DNA from: Clostridia bacterium
GTDB lineage: Bacteria; Bacillota; Clostridia; TANB77; UBA1234
DNA: 48,271 nucleotides
Direction of reading: 5' to 3'
NCBI GenBank assembly: GCA_017539905.1
Contig: JAFYBZ010000014.1
Coordinates: 248,312-296,582, forward strand
A program made the position numbers and the translations under genes. The notes under the pieces are model-generated. The model saw only the letters and a list, made by a program, of their open reading frames with translations. It searched no databases and was not told the origin of the DNA. Shown piece by piece: positions 16,437-25,300 of the stretch (positions are counted from its first letter, which is position 1; the number at the start of each line of letters is the position of its first letter).

Positions 16437-18614
16437 TTACTTTTTTTCAAAAATATGGAAATATTTGTCAAGTTTGTATTTTAGCCCAGTATTTCGCCTT
16501 TTTATGTCGTTATTTGCTATCATTCTGTTGACGGCTCCTCTGTCTCCAACTATTACTAAAAGCTCTTTTGCTCTAGTAACTGCTGTATATAGAAGGTTTC
16601 TTGTATATAGCATTGGAGGTCCAAATACTAGTGGCATAACTACAACTGGGAACTCGCTTCCTTGACTTTTATGAACTGTGATTGCATAAGCATGCTCTAA
16701 TTCATCAACGCTTGCAATATCATAATATACTAGCTTATCTTCATCAAATACTACCTCAAATCCATCATCATGAATCGTTTTTATAATACCCAAATCGCCA
16801 TTATATATTCCGCTTCCATAACTTTTTCCATCAAGGCTTTCCCAAGTTAAGTCATAATTATTCTTAACTTGCATTACCTTGTCACCTTCTCTAAAAGTGA
16901 CGCCACCAAATTCTTTTTCATTTTTATTTGGCATGTTTGGATTTAATGCTTTTTGTAATTCCTTATTTAAATATCTTGTTCCTGATTCACCTTTTTTAGT
17001 TGGTGTCAAAACTTGAATATCTGTATAAGGGTCATAATTTCCATATTTTTTTAGTCTTTCTGTTACTAATTCTGACACTTGATGTAGTATATCGGTTCCA
17101 TTAATAAAAAAGAAATCTCCATCTTTTTTAGACAAATCTATCATCTCTCCAGAATTAATCTTATGCGCGTTTACTATTATTTCGCTTTCTTGCGCTTGTC
17201 TATAAATTTGAGTTAGTTTTGTTACAGGAACTAAATCACTATCTATTAAATCTTTTAATACATTTCCGGGTCCAACTGATGGAAGCTGATCACTATCTCC
17301 TATTAGAATTAATCTAGTTTTATCTTTTAATGCTTTTAATAGAAAATGCATTAATACTGTATCTACCATAGACATCTCATCTACTATAATTACGTCTTGG
17401 TCAAGTTTTGGTACTTCAAAATTAATAGCATAATCTTCATCCATTTTTCCAAGATTTAAAAGTCTATGTAATGTCCTTGCCTCTTCTCCAGCGGTTTCAG
17501 ATATTCTTTTAGCTGCTCTACCGGTTGGAGCACAAAGTGAAAAATCTAGTTTTTCTAATTCTAATAATTTTAGAATACATTGTATAATTGTTGTCTTTCC
17601 TGTACCTGGTCCACCTGTGATGATTGAAATCTTATTATTGAACACCATTTTAATAGCTTTCTTTTGCTCTGTAGATAGTTCTATGTCTAGTTGATTTTCA
17701 ACATCACTTAATTTGCTTTCAATGTTGATGCATTTTTTTACTCTATCGTTGCACATCATCATAACACGTCGTGCAATAGCATCTTCTGCTTCATAGAAGT
17801 AATTCAAAAATACATATTCATTTTCGACAAATAATTCTTTGTTATATGTTAATTCTGTAATTTCATTTACTACTAATTCTTCAGGAACTTTTAAAATGTT
17901 TGCAACATAAGTAATCAATTCATCTTGCCTAGAACATGTATTACCATTTCTAGAAGATAACCCAAGTGCATATTTAATTCCACTTGAAACTCTAAAATGC
18001 GAATTGTAATCAAAGCCTAATGAAATGGCCATTTTATCCACTGTTTCAAAGCCTACTCCATATAGAGTATTTAATAATATGTATGGATTATCTTTTATTT
18101 TATCTATCGCATAGATTCCCAATTCTTTATAAACTCTATTTGCATTTGTTGCACCTATATCATATTTCTGAAGAAAAATTACTATTTGCCATAGTTGCCA
18201 TTCTTTATTAAACTCTTCTGAAATCTTTACTGCCTTCTCACTTGTAATGCCTGATATTTCTGCTAATTTATATGGTTCAAATCTAATAACATTTACTGTA
18301 TCCTCTCCATACTTTGCAACTATCTTCTTAGCTGTAACAGGACCTACTCCTTTAACAATTCCACTGCCTAAATATTTTTCAACTTCAACAGTTGTAGATG
18401 GCATTATTTTTTCAAAAGATTTTACTTTGATTTGTTCTCCATATATTGCATGATTTATAATATCGCCTTCAATTTGCAATATATCTCCTACCGAAATAAA
18501 AGGCATATTGCCAACTGCGGTAATTAGCTCATTATTAACATCTAAATTACATACTGTATAGCCATTATCCTCGTTGTAATAAACTATACTCTCAACTTGT
18601 CCTTTTATTTCCAT
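16437..18614 (-). CDS. recD2: RecD2-type ATP-dependent DNA helicase
   Basis: The 725-residue protein has the RecD2/YrrC layout. An N-terminal OB-like domain (~1-75) is followed by helix-hairpin-helix repeats (GSGIVKGVGPVTAKKIVAKY, ~85-110). The superfamily 1B motor comes next, with Walker A GGPGTGKTT (~338-346), motif II DEMSMVD (~420) and DSDQLPSVGPGNVL. The C-terminal UvrD_C_2 motif is AYAITVHKSQGSEFP. RecD2 is a 5'-3' helicase acting without RecBC in Bacillota, in replication fork and repair transactions. The start follows GGAGGCATA. It is 58 bp upstream of the pilin-operon terminator region and is probably transcribed alone. Confidence 0.95.
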   Translation of the reverse strand: MEIKGQVESIVYYNEDNGYTVCNLDVNNELITAVGNMPFISVGDILQIEGDIINHAIYGEQIKVKSFEKIMPSTTVEVEKYLGSGIVKGVGPVTAKKIVAKYGEDTVNVIRFEPYKLAEISGITSEKAVKISEEFNKEWQLWQIVIFLQKYDIGATNANRVYKELGIYAIDKIKDNPYILLNTLYGVGFETVDKMAISLGFDYNSHFRVSSGIKYALGLSSRNGNTCSRQDELITYVANILKVPEELVVNEITELTYNKELFVENEYVFLNYFYEAEDAIARRVMMMCNDRVKKCINIESKLSDVENQLDIELSTEQKKAIKMVFNNKISIITGGPGTGKTTIIQCILKLLELEKLDFSLCAPTGRAAKRISETAGEEARTLHRLLNLGKMDEDYAINFEVPKLDQDVIIVDEMSMVDTVLMHFLLKALKDKTRLILIGDSDQLPSVGPGNVLKDLIDSDLVPVTKLTQIYRQAQESEIIVNAHKINSGEMIDLSKKDGDFFFINGTDILHQVSELVTERLKKYGNYDPYTDIQVLTPTKKGESGTRYLNKELQKALNPNMPNKNEKEFGGVTFREGDKVMQVKNNYDLTWESLDGKSYGSGIYNGDLGIIKTIHDDGFEVVFDEDKLVYYDIASVDELEHAYAITVHKSQGSEFPVVVMPLVFGPPMLYTRNLLYTAVTRAKELLVIVGDRGAVNRMIANNDIKRRNTGLKYKLDKYFHIFEKK

Positions 18615-18650
18615 TATGCCTCCAAAACAATAGCATATTATAAATAAAAA

Positions 18651-18672
18651 CTACCCTAACTTGATAGGGTAG
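18651..18672 (-). terminator. Terminator of the prepilin-like operon
   Basis: CTACCCTA/TAGGGTAG stem followed by TTTTTATT on the minus strand, after the gene ending at 18687. Confidence 0.88.
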
Positions 18673-18686
18673 CATTTTTCTTTTGT

Positions 18687-19568
18687 TTAACTAACTTCTA
18701 AATCAAATGTTGGTGGTGTGTTATCGATAAAGAATGACTCACTCTTAACATATTCTGTTCTTACTTGTCCATCATCTAAGAACTCTACCCTTACCCATAA
18801 ATACCAACCATTTCCAGTCTTACCTGTTAGTTCAACTCCTGTTGTCCTTGCTCTTATAAATCCATCATCATCAATCGTGCCAGAAACTGTAAGTGCTCTA
18901 CCTGATGTAAACTCGCTATCTGATGGATGACTAGGACTTTCTGACCAAACACCATATGCATTATTAACAGTAGTAGTTGTAGGATCATAAATTATTGATA
19001 CACTCGTTGATTGTTGAGTTCTCCATTCAGCATTTCCATTTGGTGAAAATGCAACTTTAATTTCACCTCTTACCGCTTGTGTAACATCTTCTATATTTCC
19101 TTGAGCTAATCTCTTACCATCATTATTTAATACTACTAAACCATCCATATAGTTTACTAAGTATTCACGAGATTCTCTCATTCTAGTAATATTATAATCT
19201 GTACCAAATTCATCATCAAAAGCATCTTGATCTAGTAAATAATATTTTAACGGAAGAGAAATTGTTGGATCTGCATTATCATCTCTAATTTTTATAATTT
19301 CTTCTTCTGTTAATACTGCTCCAAACTTTGATCTTAGTTCTGATTCTGTTATCAAGTATTCTTCATTAGGAACAAATCTATCTATTAAAATATCTTTCTT
19401 TGCACTTTGTACAACAGAAACAACATTTGAAAATTCTTCTTTAGCATCTAGCTCTGTACTATCAGTCATTACATTTGATAATAGAGGTGCTGTAACAGCT
19501 GCTAAAATAATAATTATTACTATTGTTAGTATTAGTGCAATCATTGAAAACGCTTTGTTATTATTCAT
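18687..19568 (-). CDS. Prepilin-like protein with Ig-like C-terminal region
   Basis: The 293-residue protein begins MNNNKAFSMIALILTIVIII, the clostridial version of the type IV prepilin leader in which the usual Glu5 is replaced by Ala. The single N-terminal helix continues to about residue 30. Residues ~38-160 form an alpha/beta head. The C-terminal ~100 residues carry beta-strand-rich sequence ending FFIDNTPPTF, typical of bacterial Ig-like modules. It is the last of three minus-strand genes with similar N-termini, 14 bp after its neighbour. No assembly ATPase, platform protein or prepilin peptidase is in the window, so export machinery must lie elsewhere. Likely a minor pilin or pseudopilin (inference). 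Confidence 0.72.
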   Translation of the reverse strand: MNNNKAFSMIALILTIVIIIILAAVTAPLLSNVMTDSTELDAKEEFSNVVSVVQSAKKDILIDRFVPNEEYLITESELRSKFGAVLTEEEIIKIRDDNADPTISLPLKYYLLDQDAFDDEFGTDYNITRMRESREYLVNYMDGLVVLNNDGKRLAQGNIEDVTQAVRGEIKVAFSPNGNAEWRTQQSTSVSIIYDPTTTTVNNAYGVWSESPSHPSDSEFTSGRALTVSGTIDDDGFIRARTTGVELTGKTGNGWYLWVRVEFLDDGQVRTEYVKSESFFIDNTPPTFDLEVS

Positions 19569-19582
19569 ATTATCCTCCTAGA

Positions 19583-20074
19583 TTAATATATAGGGCCTAT
19601 AACGTCTGTTCCAAAATAATTAACTACATATACTGCGTTTATTGGTAAACTCTCAAGTCCAAGTTCTACTAGATGAGAATGTTCTAAAATTCTTGTGTAT
19701 TTTAAATAATCTTTATCATCATTTAACATTTTTCTGATTGCTTCTTTAGTTTCATCATTATCTTTAACATCTTGAGTAACTAGCTTACCATTTCTAATTA
19801 AATACATTTCGATATATTCATACATCTTTTCAGGTGTATCATATTCATCTGGAACTGTTAATCCAGCAAGCGGGCTGTTAGTAGGATTAGTTACATACTC
19901 TCCATATCTATTTTGAACAGCTGTTGTAACGTTTAGATTCTCTTCTTTTTGTCTTGCAATAAATGATTTGTTATGTGCATCAAAACTGTTCTTCATAGCA
20001 ATCGCTGCTAGGATAATCATAATTATAATCATTATAATTAAAGCTATTAAATTAATACCTTTATTATTATTCAT
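19583..20074 (-). CDS. Prepilin-like protein
   Basis: I choose the ATG at 20072-20074 (ATAGGAG upstream), which gives MNNNKGINLIALIIMIIIMI. A longer frame would overlap the previous gene and hide the prepilin leader. The 163-residue product has a short NNNKG leader, a hydrophobic helix to about residue 25 and a polar head of ~135 residues with no disulfide pair. The head ends VYVVNYFGTDVIGPIY, a motif shared in kind with the neighbouring pilin-like protein (EYVVNYNTGEVV). It is the middle gene of the operon. The lack of Glu5 suggests a non-classical pilin such as those widespread in gut Clostridia. Confidence 0.7.
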   Translation of the reverse strand: MNNNKGINLIALIIMIIIMIILAAIAMKNSFDAHNKSFIARQKEENLNVTTAVQNRYGEYVTNPTNSPLAGLTVPDEYDTPEKMYEYIEMYLIRNGKLVTQDVKDNDETKEAIRKMLNDDKDYLKYTRILEHSHLVELGLESLPINAVYVVNYFGTDVIGPIY

Positions 20075-20084
20075 ATTTTTACTC

Positions 20085-21851
20085 CTATTCCCATGCAAGT
20101 GTTGGAAGATTTTCACTTGAATCTACTCCATAACGTGCTTCATAGAATTTCCATTTCTTTAATGTTTCATTATCCCAAGAATAATTACTTGGAACTCTTA
20201 ATCCTTCTGTTGTCAAATTGTTAAATGTCATACTAACTGCAGTAGATTTTGATCTACCTATTCCAGAGTTTGCTAAATCCATATTAACAAGATTATCTTT
20301 TCTCCAGAATACTCCTGATGTTTGACCACTTACTTTACCTGTATCTACATATCCTACAAAGCCGCCTCTACTCTCTTGATCTTTGCAATCTGCATTTGTA
20401 TCAACAGCAGCATAGATGTGTTTTAGTTGTAGGTCTGTTCCTATACCAGTAATAGCAATTGCTCCTACGAAACCACCTAGGTTTCTATCGCATCTTTCAA
20501 TCTTACCACGTGAATAAGCACTATCAATTACAATCTTCAATTGAGATTTTTGTGGAATGATTGCTCCAATAAATCCACCAGCATTATAATTGAATGCTTT
20601 ATCATCTTCATCTATTAATCCTATACTTGCTCTTTCATTTGATCCAGCATAAATATTTGCATATGAGCAAGCTTCTGTAATTTCAACATCATTTAATGGG
20701 TTAAGTAATCCTGCAAATCCTCCAATGTTGTATGATCCAATGATTTCTACTCTACCATTGTCTCTATTCTTAACTCCAACTTTTTCATACTTACCGCCTA
20801 CGATTTCACCAGCAAATCCTCCGCAGCATTTTCCACCGCAGTCAACATTACATCTAGACATTACTTCGATAACTTCACCATTAGCTTGTCCGAATAAACC
20901 ACCTGCATAGTCAGCTGAACTTGATACTGTTCCGCTCCATGTTGCACTATTTTGTACTAATGCTTTTGAGTTTAATACGCCAGCAATTGATCCTGTATAT
21001 CTTCCACCATTAACATTTACATTATCTAATGACAAATTCTTAACTACTGCTCCAGATTTTAATTCTGAGAAGAATCCAACTTTTTCATCACTAGGTCTAT
21101 CGATAGTTAAATTTGAAATTGTATAGTTTCTTCCGTCAAAGCTTCCACCAAATACTATACTTGGCCAAGCATCACCTTTATATTCAGCCATATCTATGTT
21201 TGAGCAAAGCTTAAATATGTATTCTGGATAATCTTTTAGTTTAAATAAATCTTGTGGTGTATTAACAAATATTGTGTAGTCTGAAGGAATATATGCTTCT
21301 TTTTGATTTAATAAATCATTAATAGCTTGTAAGTCTTCTTGGAAATAATAATTCTTACCATTGTAATTAATTCCTCTTAAACTTACTACTTCACCAGTGT
21401 TGTAGTTAACAACATATTCTAAATCTTTTAGATTTAAGTTTGGTGCTAACTCATTAACTTGTGCACTAGTTAAATAATAATATCCACCTTCAAATTTGAT
21501 TTCTTGTCCACCAAAGTTAATTGTTTTAAAGTATCCCGGTCTTCCATCACTTGTAAGTTGTAGACCAAGAAGATCATATTTATTTCCTCTATAATCAGTT
21601 TCATTTTGTATATACATTAAATAACGCTGACTTACTGCTTGTGAAAGAGTTGTAGCATCATTCAATAGTTTTTCAGTCTCATCACGTAATTGTTTCTTTC
21701 TACTTTCGCTCATTACTTTAATTGCTAAAATTACAATAATGACAACGATAATAGCAATTACTATTATAAGACGATTCATTGTCTTTTTACTCTTGTCCTC
21801 TAGGATATGATTATTTTTATTACCAACAATATCATCAAGTTTTATTCCCAT
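20085..21851 (-). CDS. Anchored GLUG-repeat surface protein of the pilin-like operon
   Basis: The 588-residue protein has a cytoplasmic N-terminal ~25 residues, a hydrophobic helix (MNRLIIVIAIIVVIIVILAI, ~25-45) and a pilin-like head. From about residue 190 it carries a long series of GLUG-type beta-helix repeats. Examples are KVGFFSELKSGAVVKNLSLD, YTGSIAGVLNS, YAGGLFGQANG and CCGGFAGEIVGG. GLUG repeats occur in surface adhesins and IgA-protease-like proteins. The NLTIDRP and FDGRNYTISNLTI segments are typical of the first coil. Several Cys occur in the centre (CNVDCGGKCC). It is the first gene of the operon, with start after TGGAGG. Likely an adhesive pilus-tip or surface component (inference). 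Confidence 0.72.
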   Translation of the reverse strand: MGIKLDDIVGNKNNHILEDKSKKTMNRLIIVIAIIVVIIVILAIKVMSESRKKQLRDETEKLLNDATTLSQAVSQRYLMYIQNETDYRGNKYDLLGLQLTSDGRPGYFKTINFGGQEIKFEGGYYYLTSAQVNELAPNLNLKDLEYVVNYNTGEVVSLRGINYNGKNYYFQEDLQAINDLLNQKEAYIPSDYTIFVNTPQDLFKLKDYPEYIFKLCSNIDMAEYKGDAWPSIVFGGSFDGRNYTISNLTIDRPSDEKVGFFSELKSGAVVKNLSLDNVNVNGGRYTGSIAGVLNSKALVQNSATWSGTVSSSADYAGGLFGQANGEVIEVMSRCNVDCGGKCCGGFAGEIVGGKYEKVGVKNRDNGRVEIIGSYNIGGFAGLLNPLNDVEITEACSYANIYAGSNERASIGLIDEDDKAFNYNAGGFIGAIIPQKSQLKIVIDSAYSRGKIERCDRNLGGFVGAIAITGIGTDLQLKHIYAAVDTNADCKDQESRGGFVGYVDTGKVSGQTSGVFWRKDNLVNMDLANSGIGRSKSTAVSMTFNNLTTEGLRVPSNYSWDNETLKKWKFYEARYGVDSSENLPTLAWE

Positions 21852-22018
21852 AATAATCCTCCATTTGTATTCATATTTGCAAATTAAACTTTAAAATAAA
21901 AATATTGGGAATTTGGCATATTTTTGGACACAAATTCTCCTAATTAGATTACTATTTTTGAATATCAATGTCAATTAAATAAATGTTAAGTTTTCCTTAC
22001 GGAAAAGTAATATTGAGA

Positions 22019-22250
22019 GCAAAATTATCATATAAAAAATGCTATAAGTATATGTGAAAAAAAGACCGTCGAGAGCGCCCAAGTACTTATGAATGAAATG
22101 CTAAAAAGACCCAATGTCATGAATGGGGGGTGGAACCCTGGGATCCCGTTCATGACATGGGTCTTTGTTGCGTTTTATTCATTAGTATCTTGTGAAAGCG
22201 GAGACATCTTTTTGAAACATATACTTATAGCATTTCTATGATAATTTTGC
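22019..22250. repeat. 232-nt near-perfect palindrome (giant hairpin)
   Basis: The two halves pair almost throughout. The outer ends GCAAAATTATCATA (22019-22032) match the inverse of the sequence ending at 22250, followed by ATGCTATAAGTATATGT on both sides. Middle segments TGAATGAAATGC and AAAGACCCA also pair, and the tip TGTCATGAA/TTCATGACA flanks a ~22-nt GC-rich loop around 22124-22146. The right end overlaps the last five codons and the stop of yqeY. Together with 21852-22018, where I see nothing else, this explains the gene-free stretch. It may be a MITE-like element, an inverted duplication or a structured RNA. Confidence 0.8.
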
Positions 22251-22679
22251 TTTCACTATTTCGTTTATTGTTTTTCCGTCAGCACGACCTGCTGTTTTTG
22301 CTTTTACTGCTTGCATTACTTTTCCCATATCTTTCATTGTTTCAGCGCCTACTTCTTTAATTGTTTCTTCAATAATTGAAGTAAGTTCTTCTGTTGAAAG
22401 CTCTTCTGGCAAATATGCTTTAATTAAAGCTAATTCTGCATTTGTTTGGTCTATTAAGTCTTGTCTTCCAGCCTTTTCGAATTCTGCTAACGCGTCTTTT
22501 CTCTTTTTAGCTTCTTTTGAAATGATATCGATTATATCATTATCTTCTAGCTCTACTCTTTTATCTACTTCGATTTGTTTAATTGCTGCTCTAATCATTG
22601 TAACTGTGTTTTTCTTAAGTTCATCTTTATTTTTCATTGCATCTTTTAAATCTTCCATTAATTGCTCTTTTAAAGTCAT
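22236..22679 (-). CDS. yqeY: GatB/YqeY domain protein
   Basis: The ATG at 22677-22679 (GAGAGGAG upstream) gives 147 residues, the usual length of YqeY; a longer frame starts before the ribosome binding site. It contains MTLKEQLMEDLKDAMKNKDE, the helical hairpin found in YqeY and in the tail of GatB/GatE. The C-terminal GKVMQAVKAKTAGRADGKTI block is the conserved tRNA-contacting region of that tail. The stand-alone protein is often encoded beside rpsU in Bacillota, though here rpsU is 6 kb away. Its function is not established. The last codons lie within the giant palindrome. Confidence 0.92.
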   Translation of the reverse strand: MTLKEQLMEDLKDAMKNKDELKKNTVTMIRAAIKQIEVDKRVELEDNDIIDIISKEAKKRKDALAEFEKAGRQDLIDQTNAELALIKAYLPEELSTEELTSIIEETIKEVGAETMKDMGKVMQAVKAKTAGRADGKTINEIVKAKLS

Positions 22680-22749
22680 TTTGATTTCTCCTCTCATCAA
22701 TGAATTTGCTTGAATTATATATTAAAGTTCGAAAAATTTCAATAAAAAA

Positions 22750-22771
22750 GAGGGTGTAAAAATACACCCTC
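22750..22771 (-). terminator. Terminator of the HelD-like gene
   Basis: GAGGGTGTA/TACACCCTC hairpin followed by TTTTTTATT on the minus strand, 12 bp after the stop codon at 22783. Confidence 0.88.
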
Positions 22772-22782
22772 AAAAGAATCCA

Positions 22783-24831
22783 CTATGCAACAGTATTTTC
22801 TGGCTTTTCATCTATATCTACCAAATCAGTGAACTGATCCTGATAAATAAGTTCAAGCTTATGCATTGCCCTAGTACATGCAACATATAAAAGGCTTCTA
22901 TCCGCTTCAGAATGATAGTTTTTAGTATCAGCATCAACGACAATCACATAATCGAATTCAAGACCTTTAGAAAGCTGAACTGTTGAAATAACAGCTTTTG
23001 TATTGCGTCCATCTTCGATAAGTGAAATGTCTTTTACCTTACCTTTTACTTTTTCATAAAGTTCAGCTGCTGCCATCTTGTTTTTGCAAATAATTCCAAT
23101 AGACTTTAACTTGTTTTTCTTTGCATACTTAATAGCATCATTAATGTGAGAAGCAATATCATCATACTTGATGCACTTAACTTCTTCGCCATGTCTTACC
23201 ATTGGAACTATGTCTTTCAATTCTGGCTTAATATGCTTTGAGAAATCAATAATCTCATATGTAGATCTATAGCTCTTATTGATTTCAACAACCTGAACAT
23301 CATCAAAGCACTGCTGAATATCACTTATAGAATTAGTAATGCCACTAATAGATTGTGCAACGTCACCCAAGATAGTTTTGTTGCAGTCGTAAACAAGATT
23401 AATAAGTTCAAAGCAAACCGGTGAATAATCTTGCATTTCATCAATGATAAGATGCTTGATCGGAATCTGTGATTTCTTTGAATTAAACCTTGCTTCGATA
23501 TATGCAATCGGGAAAAGGTCAGCATATTCGAATGCCTTGCCTTTGTGCACAAAGTACTCTGGCTTACTAATATGTTTAAAGAAATCAGAATAAACATCAA
23601 CAGCAGAAGTATATGTGTACATTTTCTGTACCATATCATTCATTTTTCTTTTATTAGCTCTAACACCTTCGCCTTCAGAAATGATGATCAAATCTTCTGT
23701 AATCATTTTTATTCTTTCAGCAGGTGTATATCTACCATAATTTTTATACTTGGTTTCAAGATATTCAGTAGAGACAACTTTCTTACCAATAGTAATTGTT
23801 GATGGCTTAAATGCAGCATCAATTCTTTCATCCACATAAGATTTAAGTAAGTCAAAAAATACTCTCGAAGACTTATACTTAGCCCTTACTGCGTATGCCA
23901 TATCATTACCATCAATAAGTCTTTCTGCTTGTTCCCAAGATTTTTCAAAATTATAGTCATTTGGAATTACTCTATCTGCTATCTGATCTACTTCACACTG
24001 AAGGATATTTTCTTCGTCAAGTTCAGGTAGTACTCCTGAAATGTACTCAGAAAAAATCTTGTTCGGTGAAACAATCAGAATCTCGTTTGAAGAAAGAGTT
24101 CCCTTATATTTGTACAATAAATAGGCTGCTCTATGGAGCGCAATAGATGTTTTGCCAGATCCTGCTACTCCCTGAATAATAAGTACTTTGGAAGACACAT
24201 CACGAATAATACTGTTTTGTTCCCTTTGAATTGTGGCAACAATATTATGCATCTTCTGGTCGGAACTTTGTGACAAAACTTCCATCAAAACATCATCATT
24301 GATGTTTGTTCCACTGTCTGCATAATTAATAATCTTGTCACCCTCAACTTTGTAATGTCTCTTTAAGATTATCTCGCCTTCAACTACGCTTTCAGGCGCG
24401 ACGTAATGTGCTTTTCCGAGTTCAAACTCGTAAAACATGCTTGAAATAGGAGCTCTCCAGTCATAGATTAAGAAATCATATTCTGGTGTTTTTATTAATG
24501 CTCCAAGTCCAATGTAGGCATGAATTACTTCACCTGTTTCCTCTTCTTTAAAGTCAATACGCGCAAAATATGGTGATTTGCGCATCCTGTCATATTTGGC
24601 CTTCTCCTTAACATACCTGTGTCCATGATGTACTTGATCCTCAATCTCCTCCTGTGCTTGCATTATCTCAACCGGATCAAGTTCATAGATGTTTTCCCAA
24701 AGGTTCTTTTTGTCAGAAATAATCGAAATCCCATATTCTTCAATCTTTTCGTTAATACCCTTTAAATATTCATCAATCAAACTTATTACTTTTTTCAAAT
24801 ATTGTAACTCTTCAGAGCTTGCATGAAACAT
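22783..24831 (-). CDS. helD: HelD-like RNA polymerase recycling helicase (UvrD superfamily)
   Basis: The 682-residue protein begins with a ~100-residue helical antiparallel arm (LQYLKKVISLIDEYLKGINE...), followed by YFARIDF and YDWRAPISSMFYEFELG, both signatures of HelD. The superfamily 1A motor has Walker A GVAGSGKTSIALHR (~220-233), motif II IIDEMQDYSP (~470) and the C-terminal QLSKGLEFDYVIV and YVACTRAMHKL. HelD enters the RNA polymerase channels and removes stalled or hibernating polymerase from DNA and RNA. Its length is a little below that of B. subtilis HelD (774 aa). The start follows AGAGGAGGT. It is a single-gene unit, divergent from the peptide locus. Confidence 0.88.
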   Translation of the reverse strand: MFHASSEELQYLKKVISLIDEYLKGINEKIEEYGISIISDKKNLWENIYELDPVEIMQAQEEIEDQVHHGHRYVKEKAKYDRMRKSPYFARIDFKEEETGEVIHAYIGLGALIKTPEYDFLIYDWRAPISSMFYEFELGKAHYVAPESVVEGEIILKRHYKVEGDKIINYADSGTNINDDVLMEVLSQSSDQKMHNIVATIQREQNSIIRDVSSKVLIIQGVAGSGKTSIALHRAAYLLYKYKGTLSSNEILIVSPNKIFSEYISGVLPELDEENILQCEVDQIADRVIPNDYNFEKSWEQAERLIDGNDMAYAVRAKYKSSRVFFDLLKSYVDERIDAAFKPSTITIGKKVVSTEYLETKYKNYGRYTPAERIKMITEDLIIISEGEGVRANKRKMNDMVQKMYTYTSAVDVYSDFFKHISKPEYFVHKGKAFEYADLFPIAYIEARFNSKKSQIPIKHLIIDEMQDYSPVCFELINLVYDCNKTILGDVAQSISGITNSISDIQQCFDDVQVVEINKSYRSTYEIIDFSKHIKPELKDIVPMVRHGEEVKCIKYDDIASHINDAIKYAKKNKLKSIGIICKNKMAAAELYEKVKGKVKDISLIEDGRNTKAVISTVQLSKGLEFDYVIVVDADTKNYHSEADRSLLYVACTRAMHKLELIYQDQFTDLVDIDEKPENTVA

Positions 24832-24925
24832 ATCTGTACCTCCTCTAAATTATTACAAAGATCTCGTCAATATTATTAGCACCTGAAATAATACCATCTT
24901 TTTGCTCAAATTTCAAGCATTTTGG

Positions 24926-24954
24926 TTGACATTTTAGGTAAGTTATGGTAATAT
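24926..24954 (+). promoter_or_regulatory. Promoter of the radical-SAM peptide operon
   Basis: TTGACA (24926-24931), exactly 17 nt, TAATAT (24949-24954). Transcription should begin near 24961. The transcript then opens with a 6-bp hairpin GTCGAA/TTCGAC (24962-24979), which could protect its 5' end. Confidence 0.85.
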
Positions 24955-25014
24955 TCGAGATGTCGAATAGTTTTTCGACCTCGTATCAATTTATTTGAAA
25001 GGAGGTTTAGTACC

Positions 25015-25179
25015 ATGAAAGCGAATACTTCTTCTTGCTCTTCTCCCGTGCGGAACGACCGTGTTGATGGTCTGAAGGCTAAAGTTTCTACTGATCGTAA
25101 AAACAAGAAGGTTAAGCTGTCCTACACTGGCAAGTATGGCCAGGGCTATGATGGCTGTGGAACTCATACCCATAAGTAA
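25015..25179 (+). CDS. Candidate RiPP precursor peptide
   Basis: A 54-residue frame follows GAAAGGAGG. It starts MKANTSSCSSPVRNDRVDGL, has a strongly basic middle (residues 21-35, KAKVSTDRKNKKVKL) and ends SYTGKYGQGYDGCGTHTHK. The tail holds three Tyr, five Gly, two His and one Cys, and there is a second Cys at position 8. A small peptide directly before a radical SAM/SPASM enzyme is the classic precursor-maturase arrangement. The basic region would be leader and the Gly/Tyr/His tail the core (inference). No Gly-Gly cleavage site and no known precursor family is recognised. GC-rich codons match the maturase. Its own terminator at 25228 would make its mRNA exceed that of the downstream enzymes. 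Confidence 0.78.
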   Translation: MKANTSSCSSPVRNDRVDGLKAKVSTDRKNKKVKLSYTGKYGQGYDGCGTHTHK

Positions 25180-25227
25180 TTCGACATTTTTTCTGTGAAC
25201 AAAAATTTCTGATCACGTTTTTTACCA

Positions 25228-25260
25228 AAGAAGAATGCTATCCCTAGCATTCTTCTTTTT
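25228..25260 (+). terminator. Attenuating terminator between peptide and maturase
   Basis: AAGAAGAATGCTA/TAGCATTCTTCTT around TCCC, 13 bp perfect, then TTT. It lies inside the operon. No second promoter is evident before 25301, so the maturase probably depends on read-through. Confidence 0.88.
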
Positions 25261-25300
25261 ATACAATCGTTGCCACTTTATGTAAAGGAGGAAATAAAAA

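Noticed and set aside
21852..22018. Promoter or gene upstream of the pilin-like operon
   Set aside because: No good -35/-10 pair and no open frame with a ribosome binding site could be found in this AT-rich stretch.
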